A DNA stretch of 64,000 nucleotides from Anisodus tanguticus. Taxonomy: Eukaryota; Streptophyta; Magnoliopsida; Solanales; Solanaceae. The DNA is taken from NCBI GenBank assembly GCA_034509755.1, contig CM067552.1, positions 19,464,753-19,528,752 on the forward strand, in the 5' to 3' direction. The notes under the pieces were generated by a model, which ran no database searches, was not told the DNA's origin, and was given only the letters and a program-made list of their open reading frames with translations. Made by a program: the position numbers and the translations under genes. The stretch's first letter is position 1. Each line of letters begins with the position of its first letter. Shown one piece after another: positions 50,320 to 61,846 of the stretch.

Positions 50320-51090
50320 GAGGCTATTGTAGATATGATATGGAGACTTATAGCTAACAACTAGTGTTCTGTGATGATGAATGGGCAAGCTCATGGTTTC
50401 TTCCATTATACTACAGGAGTTAAACAAGGGGATCCACTATCACCAGCATTGTTTGTCCTAGTAGAAGAAGTGTTATCTAGAGCTTTGAGTGGACTTTTTG
50501 AGGATAAAATGTTCATAAATTTTGGTATGCCTAAATAGCGTGCCAATCTTAACCATTTGACATATACTGATGCTACCATAATCTTTTCCTCTACAAAAGA
50601 AATACTCACTATTGTTGATCATGGATGTGCTGCAGAACTATGAAAAGATTTAAGGACAACTGATGAATAGGGACAACAATTGTTTTTATATTCATCAAAA
50701 CAGTGCAACTAGCATTGTAAAAAGAGGTAACACTTATTACTGGATTTGCCAGAGGTAGTTTCCCCTTTTAAATATCTTGGGTGTCCTATATTTCATATAA
50801 GAAAAAAAAGGCTTACTACAATGAGATGATAAAGAAAGTAAAGGATAAGCTGCAGAATTGGAAAGGAAATCTTACGTGTTTTGGAGGGAAAGTAGTGCTC
50901 ATCAATAGTGTACTTCAAAGTATTCCATTGTACTTACTGTCTGATATGACCCCTACAAGATACACTATAGATGAGCTACACAAAATATTGCCAGTTTTTA
51001 TTGGATCAACACAGAAGAAAGGAAAAGCAGACACTAGTCCTCGTGGATACATATGTTCTTACCAAACAAGGAAAGTGTAATGGGATTTAT
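50320..51090 (+). pseudogene. LINE reverse transcriptase, C-terminal half
   Basis: Pieces in order: MMNGQAHGFFHYTTGVKQGD, PLSPALFVLVEEVLSRAL, LTYTDATIIFSS, then (50781-51080) YYNEMIKKVKDKLQNWKGNL and CFGGKVVLINSVLQSIPLYL. The catalytic YADD is changed to YTDA, losing an essential Asp. Several stops lie between the pieces. The enzyme would copy LINE RNA onto nicked DNA; this copy cannot. Confidence 0.88.
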
Positions 51091-51353
51091 ATCACTGTTT
51101 GATGTATCCAAGGCTCTATTTGCTAAGATATGGTGGAGGTTCAACACTTCTTGTACACTATGGTACACTTTCATATAGAATAAATATTGTAAGAAGAAAA
51201 TCGCAACTCTTGTCCAATGGAAAGGATGATCTCAATTGTGGAAAAGAATGGTAGAAGCAAGGGATGCAATAGAATAAGAGATATGGTAGGAGCCAAAGAA
51301 TGGTTCCTCTAATTTCTAGTTTGATAATTGGACTAAACTTGGTCCATTGACAC

Positions 51354-51775
51354 ATGTGGTACCTGCATATTTCCCTATTGATGATAATATTGAAGATGTT
51401 TAATGGGGCATGGAATTATCAGATTCTTTATGATGTTGTCCCTATAGACATAGTTTATCATATAAGGACAAAATTGATCATGAATGAAGATGAGGTACAA
51501 TATGACAAGGCATGGTGGATGGCTTATAGAACTTGCTCATTTACTGTGAGTAGTGCTTGGGATATACTAAGACAGAGAAGGCATCAAACTTGGTTCTACA
51601 AGTTGCTATGGACAAAGGGCTTACCATACAAGATATCTTTCCTATTGTGGAGAGTATGGCACCAAAAACTACTAGTGGGTGATGTATTGACTAGTATTGA
51701 AATACGTATTGTTTCTATCTGTAGGTGTTGCACATTTCCTCAACAAGAAACTATGTAACATCTATTTCATACACA
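51354..51775 (+). pseudogene. LINE zf-RVT region
   Basis: An open stretch includes DKAWWMAYRTCSFTVSSAWD and FYKLLWTKGLPYKISFLLWR, then CRCCTFPQQETM and HLFH. This is the plant-LINE zf-RVT domain that follows RT (W-x-L..K..F.WR...C..C). Between 51090 and 51350 the sequence is decayed. Confidence 0.75.
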
Positions 51776-52149
51776 AGATTTTTCATAAGATATTTTTGAA
51801 TGTGTTTATATATGCAACTAGAATTTAAAGGTCTATTATTCAGATAAATCAGACTGTAGCTAAATGGTGGACTGCTAAGTATAATTCCAAGTTGAAACTT
51901 ATATACCAAGATGCTATTACTATTATTCTATGGTTTCTATGGAAGAATAGAAACACCATACTTTATGGTGGAAGAATGACAAGGGGAAGAGTAATCTATG
52001 ACATTAACTTGAACCTGTATATGTTTGTTGTTACAAATTCCCCTGGATGACATTTCCTACCTCATGGCCCAGACTGGTGTAATATCTAGAAGAATATAGA
52101 CCTAAGATAGCATGTAGGATTGTGAAGTGCAGATAATCTCCTCATGGAT

Positions 52150-52560
52150 GGTTCTAATGCAACACAGATGGTGCATTTAAGGGTGGTACGGGTGAGAGTT
52201 CATCAATATTCTATGTGAGGAACTCTAATGGAGATCTAGTCTATGCATGTGCTTCTAAGATTGATGTTAATTCTAGTATTGTTGCTAAAGCGAGAGTTGT
52301 ACTAGAAGAGATATCATATTGTGTAAGAAACAAGTTGGTTCCTCTAATGATTGAAAGAAATTCATTGTTAATGAAGAAGATGATTGAAGATGAAAGGGAT
52401 ACTCCATGGAGGATTTGTATTGAGGTCAACATGATCAAATATTAGAGGACAAAGGGGCAGACACAAGTTGATCGTGCATATAGAGAAGGAAACCAGCTAG
52501 TAGATTTTTTAACTAACATGGTTGTTCATTTTCTAGGTACAACTCTACAATTCTCACAGT
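52150..52560 (+). pseudogene. LINE RNase H domain
   Basis: CNTDGAFKGGTGESSSIFYV, SNGDLVYACA, NSSIVAKARVVLEEISYCVR, then VDRAYREGNQLVDFLTN match the RNase H tail of plant L1 elements. The first catalytic Asp (NTDG) is kept, but the Glu of the AEA motif is Lys (AKA) and the next Asp is Asn (ERNSL). The domain normally removes the RNA strand after copying. Confidence 0.8.
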
Positions 52561-52564
52561 TTAA

Positions 52565-53170
52565 GGAGCTACCAGTAGAGGAAAGAAGAATTCTGAGTTG
52601 TGCAAAAATGCAACTGCCAAACTTGAGATTCAGAATCATTAAAGCCAGGGAGCCTGATTGAACTACAGTTATGAAAAACAGTAGGATACCAACACCTACA
52701 AAATAGGAAATTCAGATTGATCTTACATACTACATAGAATACTCTACACATGACTTAGTTTCTAAAGAAACTCTATCCAATGTGTGGTATTAACCAATGG
52801 TTCATTCTGTTGTAAAAGTCTCATTAGCAAGTTTGTATATGTTGTTCATAGTTGATACAAGCTATTTTATGTCACTGGAAGATACAATGCAGATATGTTC
52901 AAGTAGGAAGGATTCTTCTTTTGGCTTTTGATTCCATATCACCTGGTGATAAATTTGAGGTGACTTGTGATGGAATCAACCCAAGACTTGGACAATGTTG
53001 TGTTTGTTTATTTTCCAGTTTCCATGATGCAATTATTAGCCAAATTTGAGGCACTTTTGGCCTGATTTGCTGTATTTTGTTACTTTGGCTATCTTTTCTG
53101 TATAGATGAACTATTTTTCCTTTGAATAAAACACAATCATCTATTGCTGGTTGTTTTAATTAAAAAAAAT
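52565..53170 (+). mobile_element. LINE 3' UTR and A-rich tail
   Basis: Non-coding DNA ends with CTTTGAATAAAACACAATCA (an AATAAA signal) and TTAATTAAAAAAAAT at 53170, directly followed by the target duplication. Confidence 0.8.
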
Positions 53171-53181
53171 GAAGCTTACCC
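53171..53181 (+). other. LINE target-site duplication, right copy
   Basis: GAAGCTTACCC, matches 34309-34319. Confidence 0.85.
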
Positions 53182-54205
53182 CTTGATGAATCCTAAAACC
53201 CCCCTCAAAAATTGCCTAAGGCCGAGCTCCAAACTTCAAAATGTGAAATGAAATGTCCAAGTTCAAAATAGGGCTTTTAAGCCTTCAACATAGTAAATCT
53301 GCAGGTGTGAGCCCGTCTTCGCATTTGTTACGTCACATTTGTGATCTCTTCCTTGTATTTGTGAGGTCTACATAAGTGGCCCACAAGCGTAGGTGCGGCC
53401 TCATAGGTGCAGCCCTTGCCTAGACAACCTAACTTCATACCTGTAGCCTACCTAGCACATGTATGGCTCCATAGGTTCGAGCCATACCTCACAGACGCTA
53501 TACACTAGACACCAGAATCCCAAAACAAGCTCTAACATTCAAATAAACTCCCAAAACTCATCTGATACCTTTGATACACGAACCAAATATGCAAACCACT
53601 CCAAAAATATGCAACTGACTTACTCGCACACTCAAAATAGTCATACGAGATCGTCTTGAGCCGCTATTGAATTTGATCAACTCCAATTCTCTTAATTAAC
53701 TAGAATCTCAACCAAGTGTCAAAAAACAACTAAGTCCCTCGGGGATCAAATCAGTGACTCGACTAATTCATAAATGATATTCTAGACCTAATGGAATAGA
53801 CAACTTTGAAAAAGACTCAATCACCCTCGGTGTTGACTTTAGTCAACTAAACTCGTCTTTTAACATAAAAACTTTATAAAATCCACAAACTCACTAGAAT
53901 CTCACCTGAGTCACTTGAGACTCATTTAAACCATTTTCCTAAGTCAAAAATCATGTTCCAGATCTAATGAAACTGTCATAATTTGATTCCTAGCGTGTCT
54001 TCCCAAAAGTCAACTCATAATCAAACTTCAAAACTTAAAACTTCAATTTCCAAAACTTATGATTTTCTTCCGTTAGTTTCATCCGATTGCCTCAGGAATT
54101 GCACCACCCATCTCTGCACATCAAACACGTCAAAAAAAAGCTATGGGAAAGGGAATTTATAAGAAAACAAACAAAATATCCAAAATGACCTAATGGGTCA
54201 TTACC
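53182..54205 (-). repeat. Right half of the gypsy LTR that received the LINE
   Basis: Minus-oriented LTR DNA with a slightly mutated start (GGTAATGACCCATTAGG at 54205). With 33665-34308 it makes an LTR of about 1.7 kb. A word cluster at 53295-53465 has CGCATTTGTTACG, CACATTTGTGATC, TATTTGTGAGGTC and ATAGGTGCAGCC variants. Confidence 0.75.
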
Positions 54206-54239
54206 AAAAGGTGCCACCAAAACTAAAAGAGAGTGGTGG

Positions 54240-54425
54240 TTAGAACAACTATGTTGTATTGGGCATAGTGTTGGCCAGTCAACAACTCTCACATTCAAAA
54301 TATGAAAGTTACAGAAATGAGAATGTTGAAGTAGATGTGTAGGCATACTAGGAGAGATAGCATTAGGAATGAATATATCATGGACAAGATAGGAGTTGAC
54401 TCAATTGACAAGATAGTTGTATAGG
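54240..54425 (+). pseudogene. RTE-clade LINE C-terminal remnant
   Basis: Plus-strand frame: CWPVNNSHIQ, MKVTEMRMLK, MCRHTRRDSIRNEYIMDKIG. This is the well-known C-terminal block of plant RTE LINE RT proteins (EMRMLRWMCGHTRRDRIRNE) with two stops. Only about 60 codons remain; the rest is cut by the neighbouring LTRs. Confidence 0.75.
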
Positions 54426-56033
54426 TAAATAGGTCAAGGCGTTTTATGGAGTTATTTCAGGTACATTGAGGGTGGATATGGTGATCGGGTTTTGGTGGTG
54501 TGACGATGGCAAGGTCTCGGGAATGATCTAAAATAGTGAGATTCTGGTGAAGGTTATTTAAGTGGACTATTTGTGGTTGTCGGGTTTGGAAGATTGTGTA
54601 CGTGTCATTTCGGTTGTCAACCTATGGTAGGGGTGTTTGTGAAGTATTGTAGGAGGTAAGGGTGGTCGATATATAGTAGGTTGGGTGAATATTGAACACG
54701 AGTTTCCAGATGCAAGCTTGAGTGAAGGATGATTGATTTGGTTAAGTGCCGGTTCGGTTGATATGGTTTACGTGAGGTAGGGTGGATATGCCAAGGATAG
54801 AGACATGGGGGTTTTACTGCCAGAGTCGACATCAAGGAGATGGTGACCAATTCAACAAGGTCAAGCCCGGGGTTGCTAAGTACAAGATCGTGAACAAGCC
54901 AAGTAAGGATGGTCGGAAACCTTTAGATAGACCCTAGGCTTAGGCTAGGTTGGATCACACAGTCCCAACGTTCGCTTACCACCAAGGGGGTTCCTCAGGC
55001 TTGGGTTTTGATTAGGTCACACAGTATTAATCAATACTTACACCAAAGGGAAATACTATATTGGGTTTAACTAGGTCATACATTCCTACCTTCAACTTGC
55101 ACTAAGGGGTTTGTCTCACACAAGAACCAAAGACCTACACAAGGACCAACTGATGTATACAACACACAAGTTGAATACCTCAGCTTTTGTGTAAAACTCA
55201 ACTTTTATATATCAACAATAACTTAATTTTACAATGGCCTAAGACCTCTATTTATAGTACAAAATGGACTATTCTAGAAGAGACAAAAGGACACAAATTG
55301 CTTGGGAGTTCGGCCTAGTGTCAACGGATTTGGAGTGACTTGGAGACCAAGGTATTTCGACCACTCTTCCTCACACTCTTCCTCTACTCTAGGTCGAGAT
55401 TGTGGTTTTCCATGTAACCATATTCATGAATTTATTAGCTCATAAATTCTTCCAACAACCTCATCTTCTTGGAATGTGTTGGTATCTTCTATTCTTGGTA
55501 TTTGTTTTGATGATAATTTCGGCCAACTCATTCTCTCCCCTTGGATGATTTTGAAGACTTTAATGTATCCAAATTCATGAACTAGTTGGTTCATGAATTG
55601 TCTTCTTGGAAGCCTTATCTTCTGGATTATTCTTGTCCTTACCATCTTGTCCTCCAACTCACGGCCTAGTCATCCATTTGGAAGATTTTTTCATCTAGTC
55701 ACCTTATTAGAACGCTCTCGGCCTTGTTACCCTTTACATGGCTTATTAATTGTGTCCTAAGGTATTTATTACGTGGCATACTATGTCCTAAGGTAATAGC
55801 TAAGCTAGTAAGTAAAAGATAAGCTAAAAGAAAAGTATGGTCTCGGCCAAGACCAACAAGAAGGTCGAATAAAACATGTTTCTTAGATCATCACGTGATA
55901 ACCCCAACTCCATTCCATTTTCCATGCCATGTTAGGCATCTAAGTGTATAATGACGGGCCGTTGTTGGCACTCTTAATAAATCACCTCTCAACATTGGTT
56001 TATAGTTTAAGTCCGCGAGCTTATTTACATCAA
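54426..56033 (-). repeat. TGATGT-family LTR, copy 4, left end lost
   Basis: Homologous to the family from AGGTCAAGGCGTTTTATGGA onward, so about 150 bp of the left edge is missing; the right edge TTTACATCA is at 56033. The distal 100 bp differ from the other copies by an indel. It sits against TGTTAC-family LTR sequence. Confidence 0.75.
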
Positions 56034-57390
56034 TAACTCAACCTAAAACTCATAAAGGCCACTGAGGTCATACAACTGACATAATTATGATGATATGCAT
56101 AAAGGTAAAATCGATCCACTCTATGGGGACTTATAATACAGTATCAAGCCTCTCTATGGGGAAATCTCATCGTATCGTACTTAGCCATAGTAAGACTTGA
56201 TAATATAGTACCAAACTATAGTAGTATGCATATATAATTGTCGTACCCGATCGACTATAGTGCAGATCTGTAGAAAATAGATACATATATATAAAATGCA
56301 TGCAAGACCTCAGAATAGCAACATGTCTAGGACGGGGTGACCTAATGTCATTAACCCACACCTATCATTATAGAATCATATACAACAAACGTTACAATCC
56401 AACAAGAGTTCTTAGACTCATTCGGATAACACGAGATATTATAAGATGTGAATAGGACTCCCAACAAGGGATATATAAGAATCATATGCATTAATGCAAT
56501 AGAAACCTAAAGCAATCAAGCTATCAAGAATAGACTCATTCAACGATATTTCATTTTCTTTTTGTTTTAAACAAGGTCTTGCCGAAAGAAGGAATAAGAC
56601 TTACATACCTTATTGTCTTAGATATATGGATTCCAAAAGTCCTAAGATGATCTACGAGAAATTACCAACATTAAATAAATGATTGACATCAATAACAGGT
56701 CCAAAACTTATTCTTAAAAGAATCCTTAAACTATCATCGTCCAAATACTTGTATACATCTAAAAACAAGAAGACGTAGATGGGAAATACATTAAATCACA
56801 TGAACCACCTCAAACAAGAGATTACTTCAACCTCAAGAAGTCTCTACAATCACCACAATGTAGAGAAAGTCGAAAAGACGATGATTACATGATTCGTTAT
56901 GTTAGTTTTGCTTAGTTTGCCTTTGATTTTAGCCTAGAATCATTGGAGAGCCTTAGGAACTAATTTCGATATGATTTAGGGTTAGAAATGATGTGGAAAT
57001 AAGTTATGGTCGAAGGAAAGGGTATTTATACAACTTAAGAATAATTCCACCGCCACAAAATAAGCCCACCATGTACGGTATGTACATTATATACGATCCG
57101 TATATTTGGTAAATGTATGGTCCGTACATCTATGGTTGTATCTCATTTGGAAGATATTTGGAATTTCTCCCATGCTTGATACGGTCCCATAATCAATTTT
57201 TTACGGCCAGTACATTTTGGTACCGTCCGTACTTCTTGGGGTACATTTCGGAAAGTTATCGTAATTCGTCAAAATGTATTCTCTTAGGTTCATTTAAAAC
57301 TATCATTATATTTCCTTAATGTATCATACCTTCTCGGAATACTTAAGTTAGTCGACGGCACGACATGTCGGAAAACTACGAGGTGTAACA
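56034..57390 (-). repeat. 3' LTR of the chromodomain gypsy element, partial
   Basis: Minus-strand start TGTTACACCTCGTAGTTTTC at 57390, preceded by the polypurine tract ATGGGGGGAAGGA (57403-57391). The left side is cut by the copy-4 LTR. The word cluster at 57065-57240 has TACGGTATGTAC, ATACGATCCGTAT, TACGGCCAGTAC and TACCGTCCGTAC. Confidence 0.8.
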
Positions 57391-57799
57391 TCCTTCCCCC
57401 CATAAGAACATTTGTCCTTGAATGTTAGGGTAACATACATTTAAGATCTTAACTCTTAAGGATTTGCTCAAAATTTCGATAGAGTTTCCTCTATAAATAG
57501 GACTATCCAAAACCTTTCAACCAGCCCAAAATATATATCCAATACACAGGGCTATATAACAACATAACAAAATGCTATTAGCCTCACACGACTATCTATC
57601 AATACTTATATAAAAAAGAGTTAGCCATAACTCACCTAAACTATCATGTGCCAAAGTCTGGGCTGCATCTACTATGTCTGCGCCAACATAATTGCCTAAA
57701 CAAGGTATATAAGATAAATTTAATATACAAAATTAGAATAGAGAAATTGTATCGCATGACTTTCGATATAAACCTGAAATCTAGAACAAATGAGGGTAT

Positions 57800-59040
57800 C
57801 TAGATTTCATATCTTCTTCAGCCTCCCACATTATTTCTTCCACATTATTGTTCATCTATAACACTTTAACAGAGACTACATCTTTGGTTCTTAGCTTACG
57901 GATTTGACAATCTAAGATAGCAACTAGAGTCTCTTCGTATGAAAAATCTTGTGTAACATGAATATCATCTATAGGGGTAACACGAGAGGGATCACTGAAC
58001 ATTTTCGAAGCATGGACACATGGAATACTGGGTGGACTGCCTCCAACTCCGATGGTAATTTAAGCTTATAAGCTACCTGTCCTATCCTCTAAACAATCTT
58101 TTGTGGTCCGACGTACCTAGGGATAAGCTTGCCTTTCTTGCCAATCCTCATGACGCCTTTCATAGGCGATACTTTTAGGAACACCCTATCACCAAGAATG
58201 AACTCTAGATCTCAGAATCGATTATCTGAATAGGACTTCTGCCGACTCTGGGCAGTTAACAATCGATCTTGAATTAACTTCACTATTTTCTTTCGTTTGT
58301 TGTACTAAATCAGGTCCCAATAACTTCTCTTCTCCCACCGCAAACCAGCCGATAGGAGACCTACACTTTCGCCTATACAAAGCTTCATGCGGGTCAATTT
58401 TAATACCGGAATGATAGTTTTTATTATAGGCAAACTCGATAAGAGGCAAATGATATGCCAAGCTTCCCTTGAAGTCTAAAACACAAGCTTGTAACATATC
58501 CTCGAGTATCTGAATAGTACGATCAACCTGTCCGTCTGTATCTGAGTGGAAATATTTGCTGATATTGACTTGAGTTCCCAAACATTTCTAAAAGGATCTG
58601 TAGAAGTTAGGTGTGAACTGGGAACCTCTGTCAAATATAATAGTTACTAGAACTCTGTGTAGACAAATTATCTCCTTAACATATAACTTGGCATAATCTT
58701 CTATCGAATAAGTAGTCCTTATAGGTAGAAAATGAGTCAACTTTGTAAGTCTGTCAACAATAACACAGTTTGATCGAACTTCTGACGAGAATAAGGTAAC
58801 CCGATAATGAAGTCCATATTGATTACCTCCCATTTCCACATTGGAATTTATATATTCTGAAGCAATCCTCCAGGTTTCTGATATTCAACCTTAACCTGCT
58901 GACAATTGGCGCATTGAGCCACAAACTTCGTAATATTTCTCTTCATATCATTCCATAAATAAATTTGCTGAAGATCATGATTCATCTTTGTAGAAGCAGG
59001 GTGAATAGAATACATGGACTGGTGGATTTTTGACATAATC
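57800..59040 (-). pseudogene. Integrase and chromodomain
   Basis: Minus strand: zinc-binding part at 59036-58848 (HPASTKMNHDL..., FVAQCANCQQVKVEYQKPGG); core at 58839-58588 (VIVDRLTKLTHFLPIRTTYS, FDRGSQFTPNF) and 58581-58222 (DTDGQVDRTIQILEDMLQAC, PLIEFAYNKNYHSGI, EALYRRKCRSPIGWF). The core Glu in the usual GQSERT is Asp here (GQVDRT). At about 57990-57800 follow EETLVAILDCQIRKLRTKDV and WEAEEDMKSRYPHLF, a chromodomain-type tail, which would steer insertion to marked chromatin. Frame breaks lie between blocks. Confidence 0.85.
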
Positions 59041-59249
59041 CTCCCTCGAAGTCCTCCAATATTAGGTACACATAATCGTCCTTTGTATCTAAGAGCCCCG
59101 TCATCTGATAATTCAGATAACTATTTCTTCTGAAAGGGAATCCCTTCACTCATCTTGACCAACTCTAGATCATTGAACTGCATTGCCTTTCCTTCTGCAA
59201 CTAAGGACGACTCTACAACATTCTGAACTATAGCACATCCGCTATCCGT

Positions 59250-60600
59250 ATCAAGCAGTCACACATCAAAGCTAGCTAACTGGCATATATCTTTGGCCAT
59301 TTCCAAATTATTAGCCTCCACATTCTTCAGGCTACCTATAGATTTTCGACTTAAGGCATTGGCCACAACATTTGTTTTGCCAATATGGTATAAGATATCC
59401 ACGTCGTAATCTTTCAGCAACTCAAGCCATCTTCTTTGCCTCAAATTTAACTCTTTATGCATAAATATTTATTGAAGACTCTTATGATCAGTAACGAAAT
59501 CAACATGAACTCTATAAAGATAGTGATGCCATATTTTTAGGGCAAATATAATTGTTGCCAACTCAAGATCATGAGTAGGGTAACTCTGCTCGTACTTCCT
59601 CAACTGTCTTGAAGCATACATATTAACCTTGCCATGCTGCATCAAAACACACAACCTATGTTGACTCTAGAGGCATCAAAATAAACAACATAACGTTCTG
59701 GAAGTGCCAGAATAGGTGCTGAGGTTAATCTATCCTTCAATTCTTGAAGACTCCTTTCACAAGCATCCGTCCACTAAAACTTAGTCTCCTTATGAGTTAG
59801 CTTCTTCAATGGAGCAACAATAGATGAGAAATTCTCCACGAACCTTCAATAACAACCTACCAAGCCTAGGAAACTACACACTTCCATAGGAGTTGTGGGC
59901 CTTGGCCAATTACTCACAACCTCGATCTTTTAGCTATCTACTTTAATGCCCTCATCTGACACTATGTGACTAAGGAAAGACACTTAATTCAGCCAGAACT
60001 CACATTTAGAGAACTTAACATATAACTTACGATCTTGGAGTGTTTGTAGCACTGCTCGAAAATGGTCAGCACTTTATTTTTCTTATCATAAATATACCAG
60101 GATGTCATCTATATAAACAATCATAAAGATATCTAGAAACGACTTGAATACCCGATTCATCAAGTATATGAACGCCGCTTGAGCATTGATAGTACCGAAG
60201 GACATAACAAGGGAATTCAAAATATTCATATCTAGTCCTAAAAGTTGTCTTTGGAATATATTTCTTCTTAACTCTCAACTGATAGTATCCAGACTTAAGA
60301 TCAATCTTCGAGAATTATTTAGCACCCTGAAACTGATCAAAAGAGTAATCGATCCTTGGGAGTGAATATGTGTTCTTGATAGTAACCTTACTCAACTAAT
60401 GGTAATCAATGCACATTCTCAAGGAACCGTCTTTCTTATGAACAAATAGTACTGGTGCGTCCCACGGGGAAGTAATGGGCCTAATAAGCTCTTTTCTAGC
60501 AAATCTTCCAAATGTTCATGCAACTCCTTTAACTCGGTAGGGGCCATTATGTACGGAGGAATAGATATAGGTTGGGTATCTAGAAGTACATTGATGGAAA
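59250..60600 (-). pseudogene. Reverse transcriptase and RNase H
   Basis: RT, minus strand: MPFG-like block (SFGTINAQAAFIYLMNRVFK, near 60210-60150) and catalytic YIDDILVY at 60115-60092, all key residues kept. RNase H: YASRQLRKYEQSYPTHDLEL at 59630-59560, WHHYLYRVHVDFVTDHKSLQ ending near 59469, and RQRRWLELLKDYDVDILYHI with VVANALSRKS at 59440-59330. Stops near 59690, 59930 and 60300 break the frame. Confidence 0.85.
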
Positions 60601-60899
60601 AATCAATCTCCCATTCAGGAGGAATACCTGGGAGTTCCTCAGGAAATTCATTAACAACAGAGACAGACTAAAGAGATGGAGATTCTACTTCCGCATTTTG
60701 CACTCGTACTAAATGATAGATATAGCCCTTCTAAATCATCTTTCAGGCCTTAAGGTAGGAAATAAATCTCCCTTTAGGTGCCTCCACATTACCCCTCCAT
60801 TCAATAACAAGTTTTCCTGGAAAATTAAAACGAACAACTTTAATCCAGCAATCCATGTTACCAAAACAGGAGGCCAACCAATCCATACCTATAATGACA

Positions 60900-61305
60900 T
60901 CGAAATCAACCATTTCCAACTAATTTAGGTCGGATAGATTACGATGATCATAAATCATTACATCACAATCCCTATATACCCGCCTAACAATCACGAATTT
61001 TCCAACTAGTGTAGACACTTCAAATAAATTACTCAATAACTCAAGTTATTTACCAAACTTGCCTACAATAAAAGGAGTAACATATGATAAAGTAGAGCCT
61101 AGGTCTATCAATTCATACACATCAAAATAAGAGACGAATAGTATACATGTAACCACATTAGGAGATGAATCTAGATCGTGTCGACCGACCAATGCATAGA
61201 TACGGTTCTGATGATCGCCTGAGCTGGCCACTCCACCTCTGCCTCTACCAACTGATGTATGAGTACCTTATCCAAGAGGGCGTACAGATGAAGAAGAAGC
61301 AACTA
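60900..61305 (-). pseudogene. Gag tail and aspartic protease
   Basis: Minus strand 61310-61235 gives a Gly/Arg-rich tail (SVGRGRGGVASSG); 61231-61046 gives HQNRIYALVGRHDLDSSPNV and VYELIDLGSTLSYVTPFIVG. The protease catalytic Asp is present (LIDLGST; usual LIDPGST). The zinc knuckle and the rest of gag are gone at the break. Confidence 0.75.
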
Positions 61306-61846
61306 CAAATAAAGATGTATGATTGGTTAAAAAATATTTTCTAAGACAAAATATTGACTGCTTTTTTTGTTCTCAATAGTTTAATGTATATAATTGTCCA
61401 CGATATGAGATTTCACTGGGTATGTTGTTGTTGTAGTAGTTTAATGTATATATATGCAAAATATTTGTTAAGCATATCAGTGCTATTGAACTTTCAAGAA
61501 ACAACTATCATTGAATGTTTAATTACAATGCACCAAATTTATACAACCAACTTACTCAACTCGACTTTTTATTTGAAACGCGCCACGATTAATGACAAGT
61601 ACGTAATCTAGAGCATTTTCGTCAAGTGAAAAGGCTAAGTCGGAAACTGAGAAAGAATAATTAATGAGGGTAATTTTCACCTCGAGAACGAGTCCAAGGG
61701 TCTAAATAGATGGAAATTCGTCTAAGACGTTATAATTTTCCCATTTTTATGCCTAACTTTGTGCTTCTAATGCCACTTATAGTATATGATATAAAAAGGC
61801 TAATATCGTCTCACCATTGTCTCTAACAAAAGACAGAGGGATCGAC
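61306..61846 (+). promoter_or_regulatory. NF-YB upstream region with TATA box
   Basis: Unique-looking DNA between the truncated gypsy element and the start codon. TATAAAAA at 61790-61797 would place transcription start near 61820, giving a 5' leader of only about 25 bp. An inverted CCAAT (ATTGG) lies at 61322-61326, about 470 bp upstream of the TATA box, so too far for a basal CCAAT box. AGTTTAATGTATATA occurs twice, near 61378 and 61438 (60 bp apart). No TE is seen inside. Confidence 0.6.

Larger units (their letters stand above)
34320..53170 (+). mobile_element. L1-type LINE, split by a 14-kb insertion
   Basis: Two pieces, 34320-35414 and 49511-53170, read as one LINE of about 4.75 kb once the Athila-like insertion is set aside. 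Order: 5' leader, ORF start at 34393, DUF4283 domain, zinc knuckle, linker, second half of RT, zf-RVT, RNase H, 3' UTR and a short A-rich tail at 53162-53169. Perfect GAAGCTTACCC duplications flank it. The endonuclease and first half of RT are missing between about 50130 and 50320, so it had an internal deletion as well as many stops. Confidence 0.9.
57391..61305 (-). mobile_element. Chromodomain Ty3/gypsy element, internal region without gag
   Basis: On the minus strand from 61305 down: gag tail, protease, RT, RNase H, integrase, chromodomain, 3' internal end and polypurine tract, in canonical gypsy order. The 5' LTR and most of gag are missing; the break is at about 61305, next to unique DNA of the NF-YB promoter. 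Of all pol regions here this one keeps its motifs best, but stops and frameshifts make it inactive. Confidence 0.88.

Noticed and set aside
61817..61846. Upstream in-frame extension of NF-YB
   Set aside because: The codon at 61817 is TTG, lies about where transcription should begin after the TATA box, and the first ATG at 61847 gives a normal NF-YB N-terminus.
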